Origin: Dyella flava
Lineage (GTDB): Bacteria; Pseudomonadota; Gammaproteobacteria; Xanthomonadales; Rhodanobacteraceae
Assembly (NCBI RefSeq): GCF_016904955.1
Contig: NZ_JADIKE010000039.1
Span: 1 to 64,000 of the forward strand
Direction of reading: 5' to 3'
DNA: 64,000 nucleotides
Below are positions 15,819-23,528 of the stretch, piece after piece; the first letter of the stretch is position 1, and every line of letters begins with the position of its first letter. Both the position numbers and the translations under genes were made by a program. A model generated the notes under the pieces. It did not search any database. It was not told the origin of the DNA and saw only the letters and a program-made list of their open reading frames with translations.

Positions 15819-16220
15819 TCAAACAGGGAAGCGGGTGCCGAACATGGGCAGTCCGCTCTTGGATTCGGTTTGCGTGGCTTCGTCTTGCAACACGTCCCAG
15901 TGCTCGGCGAGCTTGCCGTTTTCGATGCGCACCACGTCCGCGGCGATCCATGCCGCCGGACGGCCGTGGCCGGAGAAACGTCCGTGCACGATGACGTAAT
16001 CGCCTTCGGCCAGGATCAGCCCATGCTCGTAATGCAGGGTGTCGGGGATGGCTCGAATCAGATTGAACAGGCCGTCGCGGCCCGGCTCGATATGCGCGCT
16101 GTGCTGGATGTAGGTGTCCGACCAAAAGCGCCCGGCGGCCTGGTAGTCACGCTTGTTGAAGAGGGTGTCGAAGGCCTGGAGGACCAGGGCCTTGTTCTGT
16201 TCGGGCGACGTCTTTGACAT
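15819..16220 (-). CDS. SnoaL-like / nuclear-transport-factor-2 fold protein (133 aa)
   Basis: The start (NKALVLQAFDTLFNKRDYQAA) and the pattern IQHSAHIEPGRDGLFNLIRA then GDYVIVHGRFSGHG match SnoaL-like polyketide cyclase-type proteins of the NTF2 fold. Such proteins are small cone-shaped barrels that act as cyclases, isomerases or unknown binding proteins. The ATG at 16220 follows AGAGGAAACGACC. It is the first gene of a minus-strand operon, and the promoter region contains two copies of a palindrome (16327-16344 and 16380-16397). Confidence 0.85.
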   Translation of the reverse strand: MSKTSPEQNKALVLQAFDTLFNKRDYQAAGRFWSDTYIQHSAHIEPGRDGLFNLIRAIPDTLHYEHGLILAEGDYVIVHGRFSGHGRPAAWIAADVVRIENGKLAEHWDVLQDEATQTESKSGLPMFGTRFPV

Positions 16221-16326
16221 GGTCGTTTCCTCTTGGATGACGGATGGCTCAAGTGACGGAGTGCTTTGGCTCGGATTCGTCGGTCTGGCCCGCGGCACCG
16301 GGCTACCTGGTGCCGAGGTGAAATCA

Positions 16327-16344
16327 CGATGGTGATCACCATTG
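16327..16344. promoter_or_regulatory. Predicted TetR operator, copy 1
   Basis: The 18-base sequence CGATGGTGATCACCATTG differs from the perfect palindrome of copy 2 by one base. It lies about 107 bp upstream of the SnoaL-like gene and about 100 bp upstream of the TetR start. The two copies are 53 bp apart (centre to centre), about five helical turns, as expected for operators on one DNA face. Confidence 0.7.
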
Positions 16345-16379
16345 ACGTGAGGTAGAATGGCACTGCGTTGGACTATTGT

Positions 16380-16397
16380 CAATGGTGATCACCATTG
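16380..16397. promoter_or_regulatory. Predicted TetR operator, copy 2
   Basis: CAATGGTGATCACCATTG is a perfect 18-bp palindrome, 46 bp upstream of the TetR start codon. It fits a TetR/AcrR operator and is probably used for autoregulation and control of the divergent SnoaL-SDR operon. Confidence 0.75.
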
Positions 16398-16442
16398 TAA
16401 TTTGAGGTGGGCCACAACCGGGTCTGGAACAGGAGTAGGACT

Positions 16443-17036
16443 ATGGGTGTTTCAAAGCAGCAAGCCATTGAAAATAAAAGGGCTATTGTCGACGCGGCGG
16501 AAAAGCTGTTCCGCGAGCGCGGGGTGGCCGCGGTGGGGTTGGCCGAGCTGACCAAGGCCGCCGGTTTCACCCAGGGCGGCTTCTACAACCACTTCAAATC
16601 GAAGGACGCGCTGGTCGCCGCGGTGATGGAGAAGGCGATGGAAGACGGCGGGGCCGATCTGCTGGCCAACATCAAAGCGTCGAAGGCGAACGCGGCGGAT
16701 CCGATGAAGCAGCATGTCCAGTGGTATCTGTCCCGCGAACATCTGGCCGATATCGAGAACGGCTGCCCCCTGACCGCGTACGCCGGTGATGTGCGGCGAC
16801 TCGGCAAGGAAGCGCGTCAATCCTATGCACGCGGACTGACGTGGAATTTCGATGAGCTGGCGAGTGTGATGAGCGGCGAGAGTGCGCAGGAGAAACGGAA
16901 AAAGGCCGTCGCGGTGTTCAGCCAGATGCTGGGCTCGCTGGTGCTTTCGCGTGCGGTGGCTGAGGCCGATCCTGCGCTTGCAGATGAGATTTTGCAGGAT
17001 GGGCGTGAGCAGTTGATGCGGGTTATTGGCAACTAA
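16443..17036 (+). CDS. TetR/AcrR family transcriptional regulator (197 aa)
   Basis: The helix-turn-helix is at about residues 27-46 (GLAELTKAAGFTQGGFYNHF), with the preceding KRAIVDAAEKLFRERGVAAV typical of TetR proteins. The C-terminal domain is helical (AVAVFSQMLGSLVLSRAVAE). GGAGTAGGACT precedes the ATG at 16443. It is divergent from the SnoaL-like/SDR operon, and two palindromes lie in between, so it most likely represses both itself and that operon until an unknown ligand binds. Confidence 0.9.
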   Translation: MGVSKQQAIENKRAIVDAAEKLFRERGVAAVGLAELTKAAGFTQGGFYNHFKSKDALVAAVMEKAMEDGGADLLANIKASKANAADPMKQHVQWYLSREHLADIENGCPLTAYAGDVRRLGKEARQSYARGLTWNFDELASVMSGESAQEKRKKAVAVFSQMLGSLVLSRAVAEADPALADEILQDGREQLMRVIGN

Positions 17037-17128
17037 GAGAGGATAGGTTTTCAGGATTACCCGCGCTTTTTCGGCTTACGTTTTCAACGAAATTAGGAAG
17101 CTCTCCAAGTCGCTTGATATTTTCACCA

Positions 17129-17253
17129 CCGTCGTCCCGGCGAAGGCCGGGACCTAGCGCCTTTGCTACATCCAAGTCACTGGGTCCCGGCCTTCCTCGC
17201 TCCTCAAAGCCGGGCACATCCATGTGCCATCCCCGCGTGCGCAGGGACGACGG
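17129..17253. repeat. Dispersed palindromic intergenic repeat, copy 2
   Basis: This copy matches the element at 5420-5543 in the same orientation. It starts CCGTCGTCCCGGCGAAGGCC and ends CGCAGGGACGACGG, with a shared CATCCATGTGCC interior block. Ends form inverted repeats. It lies between the TetR gene and the HD-domain gene and encodes nothing. Confidence 0.8.
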
Positions 17254-17418
17254 TGAGGCGGAATGAAAGATTTCGTCTGCCTTGGAAAACACCTTGAGAT
17301 GCAGGTGTCTTATACAAGGGCGTCCAGTCGTCTAGACAGCCGTAGACGTTCCGCAACCCGAGACTCATTAACTGTTCGTCTTCCATCGGTCGAATACGTT
17401 TTGTTACGGGGCACGATA

Positions 17419-17982
17419 ATGGCGTACGCCAAACATGTGGACGAATTGCTGGACTTGCTCTCGGCACAAGGAAAGGAAGCTTATTTTGGCGAGCCGGTTT
17501 CCATCCTTGAACACTGTTTGCAGTGTGCGCATTTCGCGGAACAGTCCCAGGCCAGTCCATCGACGATAGCCGCCGCACTGCTGCACGATATTGGGCACAT
17601 GCTGCATGGCTTGCCTGAGGACATCGCACAGCAAGGGATGGATGGTGCCCACGAGGATGTGGCGGCAGTGCATCTGGCCAAGTGGTTTGGTGAAGACGTC
17701 ACCGAAACCGTGCGTTTGCACGTCGCTGCCAAGCGTTATCTCTGCGCGACCGATGCAACCTATATGGCGCGGCTATCGCCGTCTTCCATCGAAAGCCTGC
17801 AACTCCAGGGTGGTCCGATGAGCCAGGAGGAAGCCACGGCATTTGAGGCATTACCGAATGCCGGCGTGGCGGTTCAACTTCGTCGCTGGGATGACGAGGC
17901 CAAGATTCCGCAGCTGGATGTGCCGGGATTGGCACACTATCGATCTGTTCTTTTGCAGGTATCGAAGGTGCCTCAGCTTTAA
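17419..17982 (+). CDS. PhnZ-like HD-domain oxygenase (187 aa)
   Basis: This matches the phosphonate-degradation HD oxygenase family. Residues corresponding to the mixed-valence diiron ligands of PhnZ are present: His32 (ILEHCLQ), His56-Asp57 (LLHDIGH), His78 (GAHED), His101 (RLHVAAK) and Asp158 (RRWDDE). Tyr22 and Glu25 in AYFGEP correspond to the gating pair of PhnZ. PhnZ cleaves 2-amino-1-hydroxyethylphosphonate to glycine and phosphate with oxygen. No PhnY-type dioxygenase or phosphonate transporter is nearby, so the substrate here is uncertain. The ATG at 17419 has a weak GGGG upstream. Confidence 0.8.
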   Translation: MAYAKHVDELLDLLSAQGKEAYFGEPVSILEHCLQCAHFAEQSQASPSTIAAALLHDIGHMLHGLPEDIAQQGMDGAHEDVAAVHLAKWFGEDVTETVRLHVAAKRYLCATDATYMARLSPSSIESLQLQGGPMSQEEATAFEALPNAGVAVQLRRWDDEAKIPQLDVPGLAHYRSVLLQVSKVPQL

Positions 17983-18116
17983 GCCGGTTCAGAGTGGGCC
18001 GGTAACCTGGGTGGTCAAGTACCTCCCACTTCATTCATCCCACTTCCCCATTCCTTTCCTTGGGTATAGTTCGCTTCCAAGGCTCCGGCCTCGGGTGGCT
18101 TGCCAAAGGGGGAACG

Positions 18117-18785
18117 ATGAATTCACCAGCCAGTACGGCAAGGGTCGCTGGCTTGCTGTATTCCATCAATGTCGTGACCGGCTTGTTCAGCCTGATGTAT
18201 GTGCCATCGCACGTGATGGTTCATGGCGATGCCGCTGCCACCGTCAACCATATTCTGGCGTCGGAGTCCTTGTTCCGGGCAGGTGTGGCTGTCAACGTGA
18301 TCTCTCACGTGGTGTTTCTCCTGCTGCCGCTGGTTTTGTACAAGCTGCTGAGTCCGGTAAATAAAACGGCCGCCGTCGCCATGGTCGCGCTGGCGGTGGC
18401 TTGTGTGCCGATTGATCTTGTTGCCGTGGCGGATCAACTGGATGTGCTGGCGTTTTTGCATGGCGATCTCTATCGGCATGCACTGAGCGGCGACCAATGG
18501 TATGCGAAGGTGAGGTCATCGCTTGATGCGTACGACGATAAGCTGCTTATCGGCGAGATTTTCTGGGGACTTTGGCTATTGCCCTTCGGCTATCTGGTTT
18601 TCAAGTCCGGATTTTTACCGAGGATTCTTGGCATCCTTTTGATGCTCGGATACTTTAGCTATCTGATCAGTTTCTTTACGCAGGTACTTGGTGCTGGCGA
18701 TGTTCCGGGCTTCGTGATGCTGCCGGCGGCTTTTGGCGAAATGGGTATTGCGTTGTGGTTGCTTGTTTTTGGGGTGCGTAAATGA
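18117..18785 (+). CDS. DUF4386 family membrane protein (222 aa)
   Basis: The start (ARVAGLLYSINVVTGLFSLMY) and a membrane pattern of about six helices match DUF4386. The protein also shows FRAGVAVNVISHVVFLLL and the conserved FWGLWLLPFGYLVFKSGFLP near residue 145-165, then GILLMLGYFSYLI. These proteins are inner-membrane and of unknown function. AAAGGGGGAACG precedes the ATG. The stop overlaps the start of the next gene by 4 bases (ATGA), so the two are cotranscribed and translationally coupled. Confidence 0.85.
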   Translation: MNSPASTARVAGLLYSINVVTGLFSLMYVPSHVMVHGDAAATVNHILASESLFRAGVAVNVISHVVFLLLPLVLYKLLSPVNKTAAVAMVALAVACVPIDLVAVADQLDVLAFLHGDLYRHALSGDQWYAKVRSSLDAYDDKLLIGEIFWGLWLLPFGYLVFKSGFLPRILGILLMLGYFSYLISFFTQVLGAGDVPGFVMLPAAFGEMGIALWLLVFGVRK

Positions 18786-19294
18786 AACGGATGCCCAGTT
18801 ATTCATGGCCTTTGCTTGCACTCATAGCCGCACTGCTTCCAGCGGTGTCACTCGCGGCCGAATCGTTGACGGGGCCTGAGGCGCTCATCGTCAAACTCTA
18901 TAAGGATTATGCGTGGGAGGCCGTTATCGACGAGCCGGTGGACAGTGATGCTGGTCTGCTCCAACAGCCGGTCAATATCTTAAATCGATACTTTGATCCG
19001 CACATGGTCAGCCTGATCCTGCGCGACCGCGTGTGCGAAGAGAAGAACGGAATTTGTCGACTGGATTACGACCCGATCTGGGACTCCCAGGATCCCGGCG
19101 GCGCCATGGGGATGAAGATTCAACAGATGGCGGATCCTTCCGAGGTGTCTGTTGATTTCATTTATGCGGGTCACGCCGCGCATATGCACATCGTGTATGT
19201 GCTGAGCCAAACTCGAGACGGGTGGCGTATTTCCGATATACAGGGCACGACGCCTTCGCTTCGCAAGCTATTGGAAGCGGATTTTCATCCTTAG
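18782..19294 (+). CDS. DUF3828-like periplasmic protein (170 aa)
   Basis: A signal peptide (SWPLLALIAALLPAVSLAAE) ends near residue 27. The mature part (ALIVKLYKDYAWEA, ILNRYFDPHMVSLIL, DYDPIWDSQD, then VYVLSQTRDGWRISDI) follows the DUF3828 pattern of small NTF2-like periplasmic proteins; two cysteines (VCEEKNGICR) may pair. The function is unknown. The start codon overlaps the stop of the DUF4386 gene (ATGA), so the membrane protein and this periplasmic protein probably act together. Confidence 0.75.
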   Translation: MKRMPSYSWPLLALIAALLPAVSLAAESLTGPEALIVKLYKDYAWEAVIDEPVDSDAGLLQQPVNILNRYFDPHMVSLILRDRVCEEKNGICRLDYDPIWDSQDPGGAMGMKIQQMADPSEVSVDFIYAGHAAHMHIVYVLSQTRDGWRISDIQGTTPSLRKLLEADFHP

Positions 19295-19567
19295 CCCGTC
19301 ATCCGCAAGGGTATGGCGTCATGCCAGCGCTGATTGGGCAGGGTGGGTTTCTATGGGCTAGCTCTGAGTTCATGGACGCCCCATACGCGGATTTCTCGCG
19401 TTTTTAGGTGCCTGTGGCGTCGGGGGCATCGGTCCTTTTTGACGGCTAAAAGCGCTCTCCAGGTTCATGGTCGTCTTGGCCAGTGGACCTATGGCCGTCC
19501 GGGGCGCATGCTGGAGGCCGCAGGGATAGTCAGCGGACTCGCTTTTTTTAAGGGCGGGCTGTGCAGC

Positions 19568-19927
19568 ATGCAGAAAAAAGTGACGAATCCGGAGCAACGT
19601 TGGCGTCCGCTCTCGCTGATGCCAGCGTTCAAGTTTGCGGTCGGCCGCGCGGCCGAGGGGGCTCGTGTCCAGGCGAAAAGCATGCGCGTGGCGATCAAAC
19701 ATCCGGGCCTGGTCAATCGCTTCGATCTGGTGCGCATGCGGCTTGTTTACGAGGAGACGGCCTTGAATGCCGCGATGTGCCGTGAACAGGTGAAACGTTG
19801 GCGCGGCGAGTGTGTGACGCGGGAACAAATGATGGCGCTCGATCGCCTGGAAGGTATCGTTGATCAATGGTCTGACGATACGGATGAAGTGCTCGAGGCG
19901 ATCAAGGCGCTACTGCATGAGCACTGA
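19568..19927 (+). CDS. Hypothetical basic protein (119 aa)
   Basis: The protein starts MQKKVTNPEQRW and has a long basic helical part (KFAVGRAAEGARVQAKSMRV) followed by an acidic C-terminal helix (WSDDTDEVLEAIKALLHEH). No signal peptide, membrane helix or family is recognised. The start is uncertain: a GGGCGGG lies about 10 bases before the ATG at 19568, and an in-frame ATG at 19508 is possible. A bidirectional terminator follows the stop codon. Confidence 0.5.
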   Translation: MQKKVTNPEQRWRPLSLMPAFKFAVGRAAEGARVQAKSMRVAIKHPGLVNRFDLVRMRLVYEETALNAAMCREQVKRWRGECVTREQMMALDRLEGIVDQWSDDTDEVLEAIKALLHEH

Positions 19928-19966
19928 AACGACGTCGATCAGCGCACCAGCGTATCGATGCAACGC

Positions 19967-19996
19967 CAGAAGCCAGACAGGCTCGTCTGGCTTCTG
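19967..19996. terminator. Bidirectional terminator-like hairpin
   Basis: CAGAAGCCAGAC and GTCTGGCTTCTG form a perfect 12-bp stem with a 6-base loop. It lies between two convergent genes (stop codons at 19927 and 20010), so it can serve both. Confidence 0.65.
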
Positions 19997-20009
19997 ATGG
20001 GGCCAATCG

Positions 20010-22070
20010 TCAACTGATGATCTTGCGTGCGGTCAAGTCGACGGTGCATGTGTCATCGGGTTGGCTGGACTGTGGCTTGACGCTTCGATATTCAAATTTC
20101 AGGGTTGGGTTGCCGGTCGCGGGTTTGGTTACGGTGGCTCTTACATAACCCGGTTCGAAGATCACGCAGCCAAGCTTGTTGCTTTTGCCTTTTTGCACAC
20201 CGATTTTTTGCATGTATTTTTTGTCGACTTCTTCGGCGGGGTTGATGGCATAGCCGCCGGCTCCGGACACGATGTAGGGGATGTCTTGACGCTTTTTTTG
20301 GCCCACGTTCTGGCGAACGACTCTTTGATAGAGATGCGCGTGGCCGCAGATGACGGCGTCCGGCCAAAAGCCGGCTTTTGCGAAAGTAGCGTCGATGGCC
20401 GTGCTGGTGGGATCTTTCTTTGATTGTCCGGGAAACCAGCGCGGGAAATGGTGGATGGCCAGAATCACGGCGCGAAAGCTTTGTTGCCTTGCTTGCTTGA
20501 GGCGAACCAATTCGTTGTACAGAAATTTCAGTTGCTGTGCGTCTAGCCAGCCGAAGGATTCGCCGCAGTTGCTGTACAGGCCGATGATCGAGACCAACGG
20601 AGCGTCGAGCGTGAAGTAAACGCCGGGCTGGGTCATCGTGCTACGCAAAATGCCTCCCGCCCCGGGCCAGCGACCTGGTGTGGTGGTGCAGAATGCGCTC
20701 TGGAAATCCGCCAGGGAAACCTGGGACGCTTCGTATGTAATTCCGTCATGATTGCCGGGAATGGCAAAGATCGGGGCGGGGTAAGCGCGAAAGGGATCGT
20801 AGAACTGGCCGTAGTAATAGGCGCGTTCGCCGTAGTAATAAACCACATCGCCAACGTGGAACATGAAGGCCGGTTGGGGCGCTTTGGCGTCATCGGCGAG
20901 CAGGTCTGAAACTTTTTGTTCGTATCGATCGTAGTTGGACGGGTTGACCGCACCGCTATCGCCGATGATGTCGAAGGCAATGCTCTCGCCACTTTCGCCC
21001 TGGGTATAACCGGGCGGGTTGGAGCCGGTGACGCTGGTCAAGTCCATGATCGGATTGGTGCGCGGATTGGGAACCGGGCCCCGCGTCTGACCCTTCGACT
21101 GTTTTTGCACGAAGGGAGTGTTGTAGGTGGCGCTGTCGTCGTCGGTAATGAATTTGCCCGTCGCGTCATCGGTATCAAAGTCCGCGAAAACATAGCCTTG
21201 CTTATTGGGCGTGCTGGACGGCTGGGCGGTTTTGCTCAAGGCAGCTACCGCGGCAGCGCCTGCCGAGCGCGCTTCAATGGCAGATGGCTCGCTCCGCGTA
21301 CGGGGGATGCGTGGCATGATGGCTTTGCATATCTGCGGTGTAACGCGATCGATATCTTCAATGCCGGTAATGCGTGGGTGCCCGTGCTCGTCGGTGTGCA
21401 CCGTTTGCGAGCGGAATTTGATGAAGATGCCTTGTGCGCCGGATGGGGACAAAATGATGAACCCACCATCCTGGGCCGTTCCGTTTTCTTGATAGTGCAG
21501 GGTGCCGTTGGTTCGGTTGAAGGCGCCCTGGTTCATATGCACGTTGTCGACGCCGGTAAATCCGGTCGACGGATACTCGCCGGTTTGATGATTCATGGGA
21601 TAGCCGGTGCCGAAGACGGCAACCAGCGCGTTGCTGTGTGCGGCTTTTTCTGCGCAGCGCTGCAACTTTGCAAGGCTTTGTTTGCGCCAGGCCTTGCCGA
21701 CCTTTGGATGTCCACTGGCTTCGGAGGGGAATGCCAGCGGATCGAAAATCCTGCCGTCCGTGTAATCGAGGCGAGGGATGTCCTGGCTTTCCTCCGCAAG
21801 CAAAAAGTTCTGGGTGCCTTTTACGCCTTTCCTTGCGCCCAGATTTATCAGCTTGCGGATAAACGGATCATTGGCTGGAAAGTCGATGATCTGGTATTCG
21901 ATTTCGGAGTGGTCGTCGGGCTGGACCGATGGGACATTGAGCGACACCCGATAGGGTGGATGATGTGGATTATTGGGCTGCACCATCAGCAGCCAATGAC
22001 TTTCATTGCCACGTGGTTTGCGAAAACCCGTAATCGTTCCGATCAACAGACCGTAACCGTGCAAAGCCAT
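20010..22070 (-). CDS. DUF2278-metallophosphoesterase fusion (686 aa)
   Basis: The first 230 residues follow DUF2278 (YukJ-like): the start MALHGYGLLIGTITGF, a YRVSLNVPS region, a central GRIFDP element and GTGYPMNHQTGEYPSTGFTG near residue 155. A low-complexity linker (about 265-365) leads to a calcineurin-like metallophosphoesterase with GDSGA, GDVVYYYG, PGNHDG, AIHHFPRW and GHAHLYQR, the five metal-site motifs. No signal peptide is visible. The N-terminal domain's role is unknown; the C-terminal domain should hydrolyse phosphoesters with two metals. A poly-domain combination of this type is unusual. Start at 22070 fits the DUF2278 N-terminus. Confidence 0.85.
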   Translation of the reverse strand: MALHGYGLLIGTITGFRKPRGNESHWLLMVQPNNPHHPPYRVSLNVPSVQPDDHSEIEYQIIDFPANDPFIRKLINLGARKGVKGTQNFLLAEESQDIPRLDYTDGRIFDPLAFPSEASGHPKVGKAWRKQSLAKLQRCAEKAAHSNALVAVFGTGYPMNHQTGEYPSTGFTGVDNVHMNQGAFNRTNGTLHYQENGTAQDGGFIILSPSGAQGIFIKFRSQTVHTDEHGHPRITGIEDIDRVTPQICKAIMPRIPRTRSEPSAIEARSAGAAAVAALSKTAQPSSTPNKQGYVFADFDTDDATGKFITDDDSATYNTPFVQKQSKGQTRGPVPNPRTNPIMDLTSVTGSNPPGYTQGESGESIAFDIIGDSGAVNPSNYDRYEQKVSDLLADDAKAPQPAFMFHVGDVVYYYGERAYYYGQFYDPFRAYPAPIFAIPGNHDGITYEASQVSLADFQSAFCTTTPGRWPGAGGILRSTMTQPGVYFTLDAPLVSIIGLYSNCGESFGWLDAQQLKFLYNELVRLKQARQQSFRAVILAIHHFPRWFPGQSKKDPTSTAIDATFAKAGFWPDAVICGHAHLYQRVVRQNVGQKKRQDIPYIVSGAGGYAINPAEEVDKKYMQKIGVQKGKSNKLGCVIFEPGYVRATVTKPATGNPTLKFEYRSVKPQSSQPDDTCTVDLTARKIIS

Positions 22071-22406
22071 GATTTTTCCCCCTTGATTGTGGCTGACACG
22101 CGCGTGAGTGAGTGCGTCCTGGGCGCTGTCACTCAGTGGTCGCCAACGGGGTAATTCCTATCAGGTGGCCCGCATATGAGCTGTGAAGGGATGATGTCCG
22201 TTATTTTACGAGGGACTTTAAGTGGGTCTAAATGGTCATCATGGATATATGCCGCTGGACATGGCGGCCGACTGATTTAAGCGAAAAACGGTCGGGATGT
22301 TTTGCCAGGACGCAGCAAGGTTATGGCAATAACGCCATCACACGGAATGTTTCTTCATGGATGGCGTTTCGTTTCCCATTAAGTGGCGAGTTCGTTGAAG
22401 AGCCAC
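22071..22406. other. Gene-free stretch
   Basis: No gene is supported. It must hold the promoter of the minus-strand DUF2278 fusion gene and the end of the tiny membrane-peptide gene. No repeat, hairpin or regulatory site stood out. Confidence 0.3.
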
Positions 22407-22493
22407 TTACACCAGCATCGCACCAAGCGTGGACACGCAGATCGCTACGCAGGCAAAGAAGAAGCTATTGAGCAGCAGGGTTTCGAATTTCAT
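22407..22493 (-). CDS. Tiny membrane peptide A, sigma-54 controlled (28 aa)
   Basis: The 28-residue peptide begins MKFETLLLNSFFF and ends TLGAMLV, almost entirely one hydrophobic helix, so it is predicted to sit in the inner membrane. GGAGAACCGCC precedes the ATG. It is paralogous to the peptide at 32623-32778 (16 of 28 positions identical, including MKFET, CV.TLG.ML). A near-perfect sigma-54 promoter (22539-22555) lies 46 bases before the start codon, with a palindrome cluster 66 bp further upstream. The paralogy and the matching promoters argue strongly that it is a real gene. Function unknown. Confidence 0.75.
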   Translation of the reverse strand: MKFETLLLNSFFFACVAICVSTLGAMLV

Positions 22494-22538
22494 GGCGGTT
22501 CTCCGTGGATGAAGTAGTGAGGCTTTCGAGTGATAGAT

Positions 22539-22555
22539 GGCAAGCAGCGTGCCAA
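22539..22555 (-). promoter_or_regulatory. Sigma-54 (-24/-12) promoter of peptide A
   Basis: On the minus strand the sequence reads TTGGCACGCTGCTTGCC, which fits the RpoN consensus TGGCACG-N4-TTGC exactly. The invariant GG and GC pairs are correctly spaced. Transcription would begin about 12 bases past the TTGC, giving a leader of roughly 35 bases before the start codon at 22493. Confidence 0.85.
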
Positions 22556-22620
22556 CCGGATGGTCAGCTCGAAAACCGCATAACAGCGCCATTCGTGCGG
22601 TTTGAAGAAAACGCACGGGC

Positions 22621-22663
22621 CTGTCCGCGGACAGTTGTCCGCCTGTCCGGACAGCGGGCGGAC
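22621..22663. promoter_or_regulatory. Palindromic upstream activating sites for an unknown activator
   Basis: CTGTCCGCGGACAG (22621-22634) is a perfect 14-bp palindrome. CTGTCCGGACAG (22643-22654) is a second perfect one, itself framed by GTCCGCC/GGGCGGAC. The proximal edge is 66 bp from the sigma-54 promoter, exactly as at the second locus. This is the typical position of enhancer-binding-protein sites. Confidence 0.75.
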
Positions 22664-22837
22664 GACAATAGGGCGGGTTGATCGCCGCGGCCAGCGTGGA
22701 CAGCGTGCGGGCCCGGTTGAATGCAGTCAGCAAAAAGCGCAGGGATGCCCGAGGGAGGAGGTTGATTTTGGCGCGGCTAATCTGAAGACTTTGCGGTCTG
22801 TTTTCGTTTGTCCACGCGTAAGCAAAGGTAGTCAGCC

Positions 22838-23416
22838 ATGTCCAGCCAGGGATCATTGCCGGGCTTCGATCCTGCCATCCCCACTGATCGCCTGTTTCTG
22901 GCGGTGTTCCCCGATCCCCAGCATGCGGCGCAGCTGGAAACCTGGGCCGCGCAGCGTCTTGCCACCCAAGGTTTCCGCGGCAAGCCCGTGGAAGCGGGGC
23001 GGCTGCATGTGACGCTGTTCCATCTTGGGGATTACACCGAGCTGCCGCCCGGGCTGGTTGCACAGGCCAGCGAAGCCCTGTCGCATCTGGCGGCGGAGCC
23101 TTTTGCCATTCGCTTCGATCGAGTCGGCAGTTTCAGCAGCCGCCACGCCAATGCTGCGTGGGTGCTTACGGCGAGCGAAGGCAATGAGGCGCTCCATGCC
23201 TTGCACAAGCAACTCGCTACACATCTGCGCACCGCTGCCCTGGCGCAACATACGCGTGATTCGTTCACCCCGCATATGACCCTGGTTTACGACAAGGCCG
23301 CCGTGCCATTCGAATCGATTGAACCTCTTACATGGCCGGTGCGCGAGGTGCTGTTGATCCATAGCCTGTTGGGTAAAACCCGCCATATTCGCCTCGCCGG
23401 AAAATCATTGGGATAA
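22838..23416 (+). CDS. thpR: 2H phosphoesterase / 2'-5' RNA ligase-like protein (192 aa)
   Basis: Two HxT motifs mark the 2H phosphoesterase fold: LHVTLFHLG and PHMTLVYDK, spaced about 90 residues apart. The N-terminus RLFLAVFPDPQHAAQLETWA is also typical of the ThpR/2'-5' RNA ligase family. Such enzymes hydrolyse or form 2'-5' or cyclic phosphates on RNA, in the cytoplasm. The gene lies divergently, about 175 bp from the palindrome cluster that controls the tiny peptide, so a shared regulatory region is possible but not shown. The ATG at 22838 has little binding-site support. Confidence 0.85.
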   Translation: MSSQGSLPGFDPAIPTDRLFLAVFPDPQHAAQLETWAAQRLATQGFRGKPVEAGRLHVTLFHLGDYTELPPGLVAQASEALSHLAAEPFAIRFDRVGSFSSRHANAAWVLTASEGNEALHALHKQLATHLRTAALAQHTRDSFTPHMTLVYDKAAVPFESIEPLTWPVREVLLIHSLLGKTRHIRLAGKSLG

Positions 23417-23528
23417 GCGCAGGCCCGGGGCAGGGTGCCGGACATGCGCATCCCGCTGGACTGCAAGCTGATAAAGTTTGTCGCGCGCCTTTTGGGGCGG
23501 CCCGTACTCCCTTGGGATGGGGGCGTCG

